Of a DNA stretch of 64,000 nucleotides, positions 1-12,418 are shown in pieces. Each line of letters begins with the position of its first letter. The stretch's first letter is position 1. The translations under genes and the position numbers were made by a program. The notes under the pieces are model-generated. The model did no database searches. It had not been told where the DNA came from and saw only the letters and a program-made list of their open reading frames with translations. The DNA comes from Sipunculus nudus (lineage: Eukaryota > Annelida > Sipuncula > Golfingiida > Sipunculidae), in the NCBI GenBank assembly GCA_026874595.1, contig CM049306.1, positions 64,178,019-64,242,018 on the forward strand, given 5' to 3'.

Positions 1-596
1 AATGGTGGCACCACCTGCAGCCATTTTTGCACAATGTCAATCTATTTGTCTGCCTTGGGTTAAAATCACTCATATCTCTGCAGTGGTTTGACCAAATTAC
101 CTGTAATTCGGCATGCATATACATCCTGGATAGCTTTCTTGATTTTATGACAGGTGGCGCCACCTTCATTCACGTTCACGCTGCAGACATTAATGCTTGT
201 ATCTCCGGACTAGTTTGACCAATCAGGAAAAAAAATTTACACAAATGTAGCCCTTGGATAGCTTTATAACATACACAAAAAAGGTGGGGCCACCTGCAGC
301 CATTTTTGCACAGCGTCCATCTGTTTGTCTGCTGTGGGATAAAATCAGTCATATCTCTGCAGTGGTTTGACTGACTTTTCCGCATGCAATTTTGCATGTG
401 TATACATCTTGGATAGTTTCTCATTCAAATAACAGGTGGCTCCACCTACAATCATGTTTATGTGGCAGAGATCCATTCTGATAAGTAACACATGTAACTC
501 TATTTCCCCTTGCCACTCAATCCATACCTCACTTCACCCGTCCTTCTCTGATTTTGGCAGATACACGTAGTCGCTTGTCGACTACCCATATTCAAG
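1..596. repeat. Repeat family B, right-hand part
   Basis: Copy of a ~1.19-kb interspersed element seen complete at 15674-16864. It contains the alternating internal phrases of the family (a GGTGGCGCCACC palindrome at 153-164, 'CAGCCATTTTTGCACA', 'ATATCTCTGCAGTGG') and ends with the family's right terminus, a GTAGTCG/CGACTAC hairpin followed by CCCATATTCAAG. The left end lies outside the window. The short ORFs here are not coding: no codon bias and no domain. Confidence 0.75.
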
Positions 597-692
597 TTGT
601 TTAATGAAAACAGTCATTCAGAGTTGAATAAGACACTACACTAGAGAATGATTTGATGTCACCATATCTAGAGGTTACTTACATTAGTTTTT

Positions 693-2640
693 AGCTCAGC
701 TGACTGTAAGTCATCTGAGCTATAGCGATCACCTTTGGCCGTCCGTCCGTAAACCTGGCACAAATCGTAACGGTTGGACCTAGAAACTTGTAACTTGAAA
801 TTCTGAGAGGTCCATGAAAAATCTCCTTGGAAACCAGGAATTAGGTCTCTGTTACCCATATCCTTCGAGCTATGGGGCCCCAAAGTACCCCCCAGAATAG
901 TAACAAATTTCATACAAAAACTTCAATATCTCATTAACTACATCACTGATGGTCATGATTTTTGGCATACATATTGATCATAAGATGTTCCATCAGTTCC
1001 TGCAGATTGGTGGCGCCACCTTTATTTTTTGATTTTTTACGAATTTTTTTCTCTATTTTTGAGACCTTTAAAAATGTGAACATCTGTTAACAGGGCACAA
1101 ATCGTTAAGACTGGACCTAGAATCTTTATTCTTAACACACTGAGAAACCTATGAAAAGTCTCCATGGAAAACAGAAATTAGGTCTCTGTTACCCATATAC
1201 TTTAAGCTATGGGGCCTCAAAGTACCCCCCCCCAAGAATAGTCAAAAATTTCATACAAATACTACAATATCTTATTAACTACATCACTGATGGTCATGAT
1301 TTTTGGCATAAATAATGAATATGAGATGTTCCATCATTTTCTGCAGACTGGTGGCGCCACCTGTATTTTTCGATTTTTTACAAAAAATGTGAACATCTGT
1401 TAACAGGGCACAAATCGTAAAGACTGGACCTAGAATCACCATTCTTGACACAGTGAGAGTGACTATGAAAAGTCTCCTTGGAAACCTGAAGTAAGGTGTC
1501 TGTTACCCATATTCTTTGAGCTATTGGGCTCCAAAGTACTCCCCAGAATAATGGAAAATTTTATACAAAAGCTTGAGTATATGAATAACTAATGCATTCA
1601 TCTCCATGATTCTTTGCATGGATATTAATCATGGAGTGTTTCATCAGTTTCTGCAGACTGGTGGCGCCACCTGTATTTTTTCAATTTTTTACCATTTTTT
1701 TTCTCTATTTTTGAGACCTTTAAAGATATGAACATCTGTTAACAGGGCACAAATCGTAGCAACTAGACCTAAAATTTTCATTCTTGACAAACTTGGAGAC
1801 CCATGGAAACCTGAAATTAGGTCTCTGTTACTCATATCCTTTAAGCTGTATGCCCCCCCCCCCCCAGAATAATGAAAAAATTTGATACAAAAACTGCAGT
1901 ATCTCAATAACAACAACACTGATGGTTATGATTTTTGGCATACATATTGATTATGAGGTGTTCCATCAGTTTCTGCAGACTGAGTGAGCCACCTCAATTT
2001 TTTTTCAGTTTTTACTAATTTTTTTCTCTATTTTTGAGACTTTTAAAGATGTGGTTATCTGTCAGCAGGGTACAAATCATAACAACTGGACCTAGAATCT
2101 TCATTCTTGTCATGCAAGGAGGCCCATGAAAGTGTCTGTGGAAACCTGAAATTAGGTCTATGTTTCCCATATCCTTCAAGCTATAGGACTCCAAAGTATC
2201 CCTCAGAATAATGGAAAATTTGATACGAAAGCTGAAGTATCTGAACAACTAATGCAGAGATCACCATGATTCTTTGCATGGATATTGATTATGGAGTGTT
2301 TCATCAGTTTTTGCAGACTGGTGGTGCCACCTGTATTTTATTTAATTTTTCAAATTTTTTTCTCTATTTTTGAGACCTTTAAGGATGCTGTCATGGGTTA
2401 ACATGGCACAAATTGTAACAACAGGACCTAGAATCTTCATTCTTGTCATGCAAGGAGGCCCATGAAAAGTGTCTGTGCAAACCTGAAATTAGGTCTTTGT
2501 TACCCATATCCTTCAAGCTATAGGACTCCGAAGTATCCCTCAGAACAATGGAAAATTTGATACAAAAGCTGAAGTATCTGAACAACTAATGCAGAGATCA
2601 CAATGATTCTTTGCATGGATATTGACCATTAAGTGTTTTT
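693..2640. repeat. Repeat family A, about five tandem ~320-bp units
   Basis: Begins with an imperfect hairpin (AGCTCAGCTGACT ... AGTCATCTGAGCT, 693-721) and a GTCC/GTCC stretch. About five diverged units of ~310-340 bp follow, each with 'GGCACAAATCGTAA', 'GGACCTAGAATC', 'CCCATATCCTT', 'CAAAGTAC' and ending in 'CTGCAGACTGG' plus a GGTGGCGCCACC-type palindrome (1009, 1350, 1660; diverged near 1979 and 2320). No protein is supported; the small minus-strand ORFs recur in each unit because the unit itself recurs. Confidence 0.8.
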
Positions 2641-4849
2641 AGCTCAGCTGACTATAAGTCATCTGAGTTATATTTGTGGTCCATTGTCCGTCGTCCGTCC
2701 GTCTGTCGTGCCGTCCGTCCGTCCGTCCGTCCGTCCGTAGATGTGGCACGTTTTGAAACCGTAAGACCTAGGAATCCAAAATTCAGCATAATGTTAGATG
2801 TCCCCAAGATCTCCTACCAAGCCGAAAACTGGGTCTTTGCGACTTCATTCCTTTGAGAAATTAAGGAAAAACCTCAATTTTTTATTAAAAACCTATTTTC
2901 ACACTTTAGGACTGCCTAATATCAAAACCACTCATCTGTTTTTCCTCATATTTCCTATAAATAATCCTCTATATAATTCCTATGTACATGCCAGAAATTA
3001 GGTCTGTATTATTTAATTTAAAAAAGTTATGGGCCCAAACATAATGCATTTTGTAAATAATCAGGAAAGAAATTTTATCACTTTACACAAAACTTGTTAA
3101 AGCTAAGCACTTTTTTTCCAGTAATATTACTTTTATTAATCAAAATTAAATTGTATACCCAAAATTAGATCAAAATCTTTTAAATTTTTAAAAATATTAG
3201 CAAAAATAAAAAATTGGTACCTTAAATTTTGCCCAACTTTGACCATGGCACGTTTTTTTGCTGTAACTGCTGTGGATTTAATTTTCACAGCATGTTTTTG
3301 TTAGCATTTCAACTGTTAACACCAAAAATTTGAAACCAGTTGATCAAAAACTGTAGATTTTATTCAAGTTTTCAAGCACCATGCCATATATTGCTAGTGT
3401 TATGCAGTTTGCTAGAGCTCAGCTCCCGAGCTTCAGCTCTAAGTTCCTTAAATTTGGCATACAGTTAGATTTCTCCAAATTCCCCTACCATGCCAAGAAT
3501 TTGGTCACTAGGACTTAATTCCTTCGAGATATCAATGAAAAACTTCATTTTTCCATTAAAAACCCAATGTTACACTTTAAGACTGCCTAATATCAAAACC
3601 ACTGATCTGACTTTGATCATATATAATATACATATTTTTCTATACATTCACTATGCACATGCCAGAAATGATGTCAGTATTGTGTATTTTTTTTTAAGTT
3701 ATGGGCCCAAACATAATGCACTTTGTAAAAAATCAAGAAATATATTTACTCCCTTAACAAGGGCATTGCTGAAGCTAGAGATCTTTTTTGTCAGGGATGT
3801 AACATTATTTAATCAAGATTCAATTGAATACCCAAAATTAGTTCTGAATTTTTCAAATTTTATAAGTTATTAGTATAAATATAAAATTAGTACCTTAAAT
3901 TTTGCCCAACTGTGACCATGGCACGTTTGTTTCCCGTGAGCACTGTTGATATAATTTTCATATCATGCATACATAAGGATTTCAGCTTTTTAGTTTAGAA
4001 AGCTGAAAGAAATTTGCCAAATATTGTAGCTTTTATTAATGTTTTTTATGAGACCCTGTCAGACTTTGGCTCTCTCCAGCCCCTCTTGAGTCACCTGTAT
4101 GTTGACCTTGTTGACCTTTCATCAAATTATGCACGCTTGAGGGGAGAATCCAGGCAGCTTATGGCCAGCCACAGTTGATCCAGGTGTTCAACCCAACTCA
4201 TCTAGTAGTTTTAACCAACAACATAACAATAAACAATAAATTAATAAATTTTTATTGGTTTTTTAATAACAAATTAAAGAAAAATAGAAAAGGTTTGTTA
4301 GTTTATAATAACAGGAAATTAACTTGCAGTTACTGATGATATAAGAATCTTGTATCGATGGGTAGAATGTCACATATTCCAAATAACACCATGCAGTCAC
4401 CTATGGCATTTTTCAGTTCATTTTTAATGATAAAGAAGTAAATCATATTATTCATTACTAATCATTAAGGATTATATGAAGGAAACTAATGATAGACAAA
4501 GATGCAGTAAATAATATTAATCTAGATTCCTACTTTGTCTAGTGTGTACATTGATGTGAAATTAGTCCAAAATGAATTTTTTACAGTTATTTTTTAATAT
4601 AAATAAAAGCCATAAAACCAGGTACTTATGATCATTATTTAAATGTGTGAATTTTGTATATTCTGGATTCTCAACATCATTGTTTGGTGAAAACTGAATA
4701 AATACCAGACATGGTGCGAATACTTTGTAATTGTATTTAAATACGAATATGAATATCTACTCCATTATAAAATTTCTTGCATAAAGAATGGGAATTCAGG
4801 TAAAAAATGAAAGTATATGAATACCAGTGCGTCGTGACCCATAGGTCCC
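2641..4849. repeat. Repeat family D, long copy 1
   Basis: Starts with the same AGCTCAGCTGACT hairpin as family A, followed by a GTCC run (about 2690-2740), then 'GATGTGGCACGTTTTGAAACC' and two diverged half-units (2740-3420 and 3420-4040). The rest is AT-rich, including 4150-4849. The same sequence is found at 27246-28998 (missing the equivalent of roughly 3731-4148) and a fragment at 42979-43322. No domain is recognisable in its ORFs. Confidence 0.8.
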
Positions 4850-5075
4850 TTGTTATTATTTTCTGCAGACTGATGGAGCCATCTGTATTTTTTTTTAAAG
4901 TTTACGCTTTTTTTCTCTATTTTTCAGATATATAAATACAGACACAATCTTGGCCTGTTGGTTAATCTGTTTGATGCTTCAGTTGAATGGGTATATACTA
5001 CCATTCAGATGATAAAATTTCCCTTTGCAAATCTCTTCCCAGTCAGCTGAGCGTCATGACCCATGGGTCACTTTT
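4850..5075. repeat. Flank of the duplicated segment, without inserted element B
   Basis: Runs from the family-A phrase 'TTTTCTGCAGACTG' to 'GACCCATGGGTCACTT'. It matches 29400-29457 plus 30118-30300, where a family-B element interrupts it. It therefore serves as the unoccupied reference site. Confidence 0.7.
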
Positions 5076-5870
5076 TAAGTATATGGTGAGTTGATAATTG
5101 TAATAGAAGTGAGTAAATCAGCTTTTCCATAATTGTTGTAGTCCTCATTCTCATTTCTTTTCCATGTCTACCATATGAAGTAAGGTTGTGGATATGAGGC
5201 CACTTTGGGTAATATAACAAAATGACACTAGTTAGTTTTGTAGGAAGTCATAGTGCAAGAAGATCTGCCAGTCATCAACCAGTGGTAAAACCTGGCAAGT
5301 GCAAAAAAGCCCTGTCTTCCCCAGCTATTCTGAAAGATTACCCTTGCAACACAATTGGTAAATTAGCATGGACACTCATCTTTAAGTGTGAGGCATGACT
5401 TCAAATTTTCCTGACCAGCTGGGAAGCTTTTTGTCTGTGGTGAAGGGACATGAATGGTCTGATATGTATCCTATCTTTTGATTGAGCCATAACTCATTTT
5501 CTTCCTTTTGATTGGACCACCACTCGTGTTCTTTTGTTTTATTGGAATATCACTCATTCTTTGGATCGGACCACCAACATTATATTCCTCCTTTTGATTG
5601 AACCACCAGTCATATGTTCTTCCTTTTGATTGAACCACCAGTCATATGCTCTTCCTTTTGATTGGACAATCACTCATGTGTTCTTCCACATGACCTGACA
5701 TTTTAATTGCCTGTGGAATCTTTAATGTGCTCTGTGTGGTTTATCTTCAGATTATAATAAGCATAAAAAAATATATATTGTTTATTTAATTTTGTTAACA
5801 TATTTGTAAGCAAAACAGTTCATAAACATTTTACTGCATTGATTACAAATGTATTTTCAAGTTATCAGGG
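5076..5870. repeat. Mostly featureless AT-rich sequence with a short tandem patch
   Basis: No gene is seen. At about 5463-5690 a degenerate ~45-bp unit ('CTTCCTTTTGATTGGACCACCACTCAT' type phrases) repeats five to six times; the last two or three units (about 5583-5690) are the most alike. Confidence 0.6.
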
Positions 5871-5984
5871 CCACGCTTGACAAGTGGTGCCCTATAGTGA
5901 TCACCGTGTCCGTCCATCCTTTTGTCCTTCCGCACTTCCGTCCTTCCGTACTTCTGTCCTTTCATCAGTGAAACTTTCTTTCAC

Positions 5985-7090
5985 ACCTTAACTCAACAAC
6001 AACATACTTCAGCTTTCCCAAATGCACAGGGATGATTGGTACATTTATAAGGGCCCCAGACCTATTGACTAACAGACCTGTCGGAATTCCATTATGGCCA
6101 CAACAGCCAAATCGCTGATTTTCTTTCACATGCGATAATGCAACAACAACATACTTCAGCTATACCAAATTCATTGGGATGACTGCTACATACAAGGGCT
6201 CCAGACCTTTTGAATTACAGACCTGTCGGAATTCCAATATGGCAGCCACAGTCCAATTGCTGATTTTCTTTCATGCACAATAACTGAACAGCAACATACT
6301 TCAGCTTTCCCAAATTCACAGGGATGATTTGTACTTATGAGGGCTCCAGACCAATTGAATTACAGACCTGTTGAAATTCCAATATGGCCATCACTCCCAA
6401 TCAGATTTTCTTTTGTACATGATAACTCAACAACAACATTGTTCAGCATTCCCAAATTCACAGGGATGATTGATGCCTATGAGGGCTCCAGACCTGTTGA
6501 ATTACAGACCTGTCGGAATTCCAATATGGCCACAACAGCCAAATCGCTGATTTCTTTAGGGGGCAATAAACCTACAACAACATACATCAGCTTAAAAAAA
6601 TTCACAGGGATGATTGGTACATACGAGGGCTCCGGACCTATTGAATAACAGACCTATTGGAATACCAATATTGCCACCACAGCCCAATCACTCATTTTCT
6701 TTCGCATGCCAAAAACTTAACAGCTACATTTTTCGGCTTTCCCGAATGGATGATAGGTACATATGAGGGCACAGACCTACTGATTTACGGACCTGTTGGA
6801 ATTCCAATATAGCCACGAAAGCCCAATTGCTGATTTTCTTTCGGGCACTTTAAGTCAACAGCAACATTTTTCAGCTTTCCCAAATTCCCAGGGATGATTG
6901 GTACATATTAGGGTTCCAGACCTATTGAATTACAAAACTGTCGGAATTCCAATATGGCCGCCACAGTCCAATCGCTTTTATTCTTTCGTGCGTGATAACT
7001 CAACAACAACATACTTCAGCTTTCCCAAATTCACAGGGATGATTGGTACCTATGAGGGCTCTGTCCCTGTCATATTACACACCTGCTAAA
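5985..7090. repeat. Tandem array, about eight units of ~145 bp
   Basis: A unit containing 'CAACAACATACTTCAGC', 'CACAGGGATGATTGGTAC', 'GAGGGCTCCAGACC', 'GACCTGTCGGAATTCC' and 'AATATGGCC' recurs about every 145 bp, with the GGGATGATTGGTA phrase near 6024, 6173, 6319, 6463, 6606, 6747, 6889 and 7034. Divergence is moderate. ORFs at 6337-6648 and 6898-7089 simply read through the array and repeat themselves, so they are not called genes. A GTCC/CTTCCG-rich head lies just upstream (5905-5960). Confidence 0.85.
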
Positions 7091-7261
7091 ATCCAATATT
7101 GTTGCCAGACCATAATCTGAGATTTTGTATTGCAGACATTTTGTATTGTATCCATGGGAACATACATTTATAGATATAATATTTTCAGATGGGTTCCACC
7201 TCCACTGATGTTTCCCCTGCTATAAATTTAACTGTTCATTGATGTAACCCAGTTTAGTTTT

Positions 7262-7893
7262 TAGCCCTCAGCCCTTAGGCTGATGGGCTATTGTCATCAC
7301 CCAAGCTGTCTGTCCCTCTGTCCATGCGTCCAGCATCGGTTAACTTTTAGCTTTTGAGCGGGATATCTCTAAAAGGATTCACCGTAGGAATTTTATTTCT
7401 TTGGTGAAGATGTATAGCGACAAAATCTCGGTCAAGTTCAAAGATGGGTGACCTTGACCTATTTTTCTACATTTTAGAGCTGATTATAGGAAAACACTTA
7501 GAAGTTAATTTCTCAGAAACCATTGGGTGGATTTTTACAAACTTACTATGGTTATTGGGACTGATGGTCTGTACCTGCTGCACAAGTTTGGTGGCCCCAC
7601 CTACAATTTCTGATTTTTAATGAATTTTTATAGGATTTTTCAACTTTGGCCTTGTGAGCGGGATATCTCTAAAAGAATTCACTGTAGGAATTTTATTTCT
7701 TCAGTGAAGATGTATATCAACAAAATCTCAGTCAAGTTTGAAGATGGGTGACCTTGACTTATTTTTCTTCATTTAAGAGCTGATTATTGAAAAACACTTA
7801 GAAGCTTTATTCTCAGAGACCATTGGGTGGATTTTCACAAAACTTACTATGATCATTGGGACTGATGGTCTGTACCTGCTGCACAAGTTGGAT
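7262..7893. repeat. Dimer of a ~297-bp unit
   Basis: Two diverged copies (about 7345-7605 and 7640-7893) share 'GAGCGGGATATCTCTAAAAG', 'GTCAAGTT', 'AAGATGGGTGACCTTGAC', 'AACACTTAGAAG' and 'GGGACTGATGGTCTGTACC'. A TTAGCCCTCAGCCC ... GGCTGATGGGCTA head and a CTGTCCxTCTGTCC run precede them. No coding signal. Confidence 0.75.
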
Positions 7894-9899
7894 TGTTATG
7901 AAACATGGTACATTCCTCTCAGGTTAAATTTATAACTGAGACATATACAGATATACATCCATGAGAGAACAAATATATTGTTCTTTTAACTGTTACCACC
8001 TATAAGCACTGTTCTTTTGGCTGAGGGCTTTTGTCAGCTTCTGCTGATAGTTTGTATTTGGTTTCCCTTACTTTAACACATCCATTGGTTGTAAGCTGTC
8101 CTGGTGTCTGTCAATCAAGTATTAAAAGCTATTCTTAGCAAAGGTGGGGTTCATTTGCACATGGAATTTTCATGTTTATAGATACTTGTGGCAGGCGTCA
8201 AAGAGATTAATTTGTAGCTCCCCTAATAGATGTCCACTTCGATTGATAGGTAACAGTTTTTAACAAATGCGCATTATGTTCTGAACAAGAGGAAGTGTTA
8301 AGTCGCAATTCCTGAGAAGGTACATGGTTTGCGTGCTGTTCATGAAAATTGGAATAATTTCCCGTATTGTGATTGTTACAGCTGAAATCGACCCAGATGG
8401 GCACTTGGTCCAGGGTGTTGGTGCCAGCACAGGAGTCACACTCCAGTCCAATAGATCCTTATGTGCTGTTTCCAGTGTACCACTTTTCTATGTATACAAA
8501 GAGACAAGCTACTCTGTGTGGAACACCATATATAAGAGCAATAATCTGCTCTGGTCACAGCAGCACGAGTTTTGTCGTGTAGATCACTGTAAAGTGGTTA
8601 CATGAATTTGGTGTCAGCAGGTTGGATGCTGTGGAGATGTTCTGATGAGTGGCTGGCGGGAGATTGCTGCTGTGAGACGTCTGATAGAGACATCTGTGTG
8701 CAGAGGATAGATGACAGGCGAGATGTCGACACAGGACTTGTGGACTTCTTGCCACTGGTGATTGGGCCTGTAGCACCACTGACTGGTTGCAGTGGATTGC
8801 TGGTTTTTGTGTTTTTTTCCATCTTACATATTGTGTGCACAGTTGTAGTTACTGATTTTGATTGTAAAGGGTATTACTGATTTAATGTAGAGCTACCCTT
8901 TGTTTAAACTGTGTTTTAAGGCTGTGGGGACTTGTTTTAAAAGTGACTAGCTGAAGATTATTTCCAAGGACAGTGGGAGATGATGCAAGTGGTAATACTG
9001 TGTGATACCAGAGACATTTTAGTGTTATGATGTAACTGGAGTCTTATCAAGAGCGAACTGATCATTTAACAGAGTTTAAGGTCTGGACTTTAATGTACTT
9101 ATTTGATGCTGAAGTTGTATATAGTTAATGTTGATGCTTATAGTGCATGTAATCTTTTATTCCCTGCAGAGAACACAACTCGCATGCTGAAATGCATCTG
9201 GTAAATTGTTGTTGGTATAACAGCTGATGCAACATTATGTTAATATATTATGCCCATGATGTAACCTTGTATTAGTGTATTATGCCAATACAGTACAGCT
9301 CATTGATAACTGGTCAAAGCTGATTTTTAAGTGGATCAGGTTTTCTTGATTAATTTTCCCACAACTTGATGTGTTGATACAGATGTTTAAATATATGTTT
9401 AAATAAATATTTTGATATAATGTCTGAGGTACTCAGTCAAATAGTTTAGCTTAATATTGGTTCATTTGTTTGATGTGCTCAGATATTATGTGCTGACAAT
9501 CAGGTTTAGTGGTTATAGGTTGTCAGAGTTGATATTGTTCAGTTGTGCTGGCTGTATAGGAGAGCCAGGGATGTATGTTTTACAGCTTTATTGACTATTC
9601 ATCCATACTAGACAGAAGTACAGGTATGTTGCACCAGATGTGATATGTTTACAATGTCAGGTGGAACTAACATAATGATATATATTGAAGACATATGGTC
9701 ATACATTGATACTATGAAGGTTAATGGTAACTGTTCTGTTAAATGTACATTATCTTTGCATTGACAGGGAGTATTTCACAGGAATTCCTAGAGTTTTATT
9801 TGTCATGTTCATGGGTAACTGATTTTACAAATCAGGAGAAATCCTGATGTAACTTTCCTGGAGATCAGACAAGAAGCTATTGCTTGGTCAGAGGATGAT
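7894..9899. other. No supported gene
   Basis: Low-copy-looking sequence upstream of the Ty3 remnant. ORFs of 60-93 codons on both strands at 8200-8880 overlap each other, and none has a recognisable domain, splice context or initiation context. It may include the element's lost 5' LTR and leader, but no LTR pair or primer-binding site could be identified. Confidence 0.4.
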
Positions 9900-10109
9900 G
9901 ACTTGCAGAGTAAAGCCTCAACTCAGGTTGTTACTGCAGATACCACAGAATGAACGCCACTATCATTTGGTATGTCGGCTGCAGTAGCTGGACAACTGGA
10001 ACAACTGTGACAGGAGCAGGCAGCATTGAGGACTATGCTGGAAAAAAGCTAGCAGCAGCCGGCATCACTAGTTTGTCTAAACCCGGACTTACTGAAAGCA
10101 TTGCAGGGT

Positions 10110-10330
10110 AAGCATTAGCCATTATCCAGGACTGAAGGCTTTAGTTCAGGGGCTTGAGGTGTTAGGTGTTACTCTTGTCAAGAGTATGGACATATTTGGA
10201 GGGATTGTCCCAAGAGGAACCAGAACCCAACTCAGGAGGAGGAAATCCCAGTTGCTGCTGCGTCGCCTGGTAGCCCTAGCATTGAAGCTCAGGAGGTAGT
10301 TAGTGAGAATAGCTCTGATTCCAGGATTGA
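10110..10330 (+). pseudogene. Gag C-terminal region with CCHC zinc knuckle
   Basis: At 10167-10208 the frame reads C-x2-C-x4-H-x4-C (CYSC QEYG H IWRD C), the RNA-binding zinc knuckle found at the end of Ty3/Gypsy Gag. The stretch upstream (9900-10110) is rich in Gln/Ala/Glu but broken by stops, so the capsid part cannot be followed. The knuckle is intact; the surrounding frame is not. It lies immediately before the protease block, as expected for this element class. Confidence 0.75.
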
Positions 10331-10331
10331 G

Positions 10332-10586
10332 TTGATGGGTAAGACGAATGGTGGAAGAGCAGTCACATGTGCCAAGATAGGTGGGTTCGAGAAACAGTGT
10401 TTAGTTGACACCGGGTACCAGGTTTTCTCAGAAAAGTTCTACAGAGAACACCTGTTAGGTCACCTACTCGAGACACATGGATGGTTGACGCTGAATGCGG
10501 CTAATGGGCTTGATATCCAATACCTAGGTCTGCTTGTCTTACCAAAAGAGGTAGAGGGAGTAGAGCTTTCAGATGTTCGCATATAA
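10332..10586 (+). pseudogene. Retropepsin-like aspartic protease fragment
   Basis: The open stretch contains the pepsin-type active-site triad context 'CLVDTG' (about residues 28-33), followed by 'YQV' where the family normally has S/A-x-V. The Asp-Thr-Gly catalytic motif is preserved. A second half with a GLDIQYLG-like strand follows. In life it would cleave the Gag-Pol polyprotein as a dimer. It sits between the Gag zinc knuckle and RT. A C-rich, A-poor tract (10600-10630) interrupts the sequence after it. Confidence 0.7.
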
Positions 10587-11160
10587 GTCATAAAGGACAG
10601 CCCCCACCCCCCACCCCCCCCACCCCCAAGGTTAGGTAGAAGCGAGAACCAGTTCTGGGACTTCTTGGAACCAGTGTTCTGAAACAGCTGCCTAGTTTTC
10701 AGGAAGCATTATGTATTGATAGCCAGAATTGTACTCTTCCAGCAGGGAAGTCTGCCAAGTTTGTGCGGGTGGCCAAGCTTTTCAGAAGTATCAGTCCCAT
10801 TGAACAATATCTGTGATGTTAGGATTACTGTACCTAAGGTAGATGGAGCATTGTTAGTGGAGCCATTGCACCAGCCAGTGCAAGGTGGCTTGCAGTTGAC
10901 CCCTAACTTTGGTCAAGGGAGGAGAGAGACCGCTGCGGATACCTACTGTGAACTTTCCCGAGTTCGGATGTGGTCCTTAAGCTTCATTTCTGAGTTGGTA
11001 CAGTTTGTTAGGTGACACCGATTGACAGAGATATAGTCATAGATGTTGTCGTGGACAGGCAAGAATTGTGTGTGTACCAGCTGGCTCAGGACAGATATCA
11101 ACCTATCTTCACCCAGTTGACCTCTAAAGATCTGAAGGGTCTTTAGAGGACAGGGAGCAG

Positions 11161-11900
11161 GTGGAAGATATGCTGAGGAGGAATGCTGATGTTTTTGTGG
11201 CTGAAGAAGAACTACTTCCTGCCACCCCTTCCATCCAGCATCCAATTCGAACGACTGATGACACTCCAACCCAAGAACCATATAGGAGGATTCAACCCCA
11301 GCTGATAGATGGTGTGAGGGACCATCTGAAGCACTTGTTGAGAAAGGGGAATATAGTTGAAATTGCATCAGAATATGTGTCTCCAGGAGTCATTATCTGA
11401 AAGCCATCGGGTGAGATCTATCTTTGTGTGGATTATAGGAGGTTGAACCACCAAGAATTGAAGAGGCTCTCGCGCTGAGTGATGCGCAGTACTTGAGTAC
11501 GTTGGACTTGGCTTCACCCTACCATCAGGTCAAGGTTGTGCAAGTAGATAGAGCAAAGACCACGTTCACAACTCCAATGGGTCTCTTTGAGTTTGTGAGA
11601 ATGCCATTTGGCCTCAGCTACAGTCAAGTATTTGGCAAGGACTGATGTCATGTGTTTTTCGTGATGAATATTCAACATTCTGCTAGTATATCTGAACAAT
11701 ATAATTGTGTTTAGCAGTAGTATCAGTAAGCACACCCAGAGGTTAGAGACCAATTGCGTTCTTATTGGCTGAAAAAACTGAAGGGAGAAAAGTGTTCTGA
11801 TTGGTAGCTGATTGGCCAATGCCAAGACCACTAAAGAAACTGCGCCGGTCCCTCGGCTTCAGTTTGTACTACTGACGGTTTGTTCAGGAGTTTGCCAGGA
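11161..11900 (+). pseudogene. Ty3/Gypsy reverse transcriptase, catalytic motif altered
   Basis: 11161-11400 encodes the RT N-terminus: 'EPYRRIQPQLIDGVRDHL' then 'LLRKGNIVE'. After an in-frame TGA (11398-11400) comes 'CVDYRRLN'. A deletion plus frame change brings in 'STLDLASPYHQV', 'TTFTTPMGLFEF' and 'RMPFGLS' (to about 11615). The palm motif is at 11689-11700 and reads YLNN instead of the catalytic YLDD, so both metal-binding aspartates are lost. The connection block ('RSLGFSLYY', 'RFVQEFA', about 11850-11900) follows with a stop inside it. This copy cannot be active. Confidence 0.85.
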
Positions 11901-11949
11901 TGACTGCAGAAGGGACAGAGATCAAAGGCCATGAGGATAATTGACCTCT

Positions 11950-12330
11950 GGGGCAGTGCTAAGTCAGGAACGTGATGGGAAGAAGTGTGTGATCACCTAT
12001 GCCAGTAGAGGGCTGAGGGGAACTGAGCGTGATCCAGGACAGCACAGTTCCAAAGGTCTCGAGCTAGTGGCTTTGAAGTGGGCAATTTGTGATAAGTTCA
12101 GGGAGTACCTATAGTATGGAACATTTACCGTTTTTACAGATTATAACTCACTAACTCACCTGCTTACGAAAACTGAAATATCAGCAGTCGAGCAGAGGTG
12201 GGCAGCCTCTTTAGCAGCATTCAACTTTAACATTTAATACTGATGCGGTAGGAGAAACGCAAGTGCAGATGCCTTGTCGAGGCAAGAGGAGCGCCTGTTG
12301 GATATGGAACAGAGAGTGCAGCAGACACTA
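11950..12330 (+). pseudogene. Ty3/Gypsy RNase H fragment
   Basis: Reads GAVLSQ (11950 on), 'ITYASRGLRGTERD', 'SSKGLELVALKWAI', 'KFREYL' and then a stop, 'FTVFTDYNSLTHLL' and 'EQRWAASLAAF'. These are the consecutive conserved blocks of the retroelement RNase H, including the ELxALKWA glutamate helix and the FTDxNxL strand. The first catalytic strand upstream of GAVLSQ is not recognisable. An NASADALSRQ stretch near 12255-12290 matches the usual end of this domain and the start of the linker. Confidence 0.8.
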
Positions 12331-12418
12331 GGTGACATAGCTGAGGTGATGTGTGCCACACGAGTAGTGCTCTGCAGCTCTAGATTCATCAGAGAACCAG
12401 TTTGACCAGCCAAGACAG

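Noticed and set aside
6337-7089. 103- and 63-codon frames with similar sequences
   Set aside because: They read through the 145-bp tandem array; similarity reflects repeat units, not paralogous proteins.
8207-8880. Cluster of frames of 63-93 codons on both strands
   Set aside because: Mutually overlapping, no domain, no splice signals worth calling, no codon preference.
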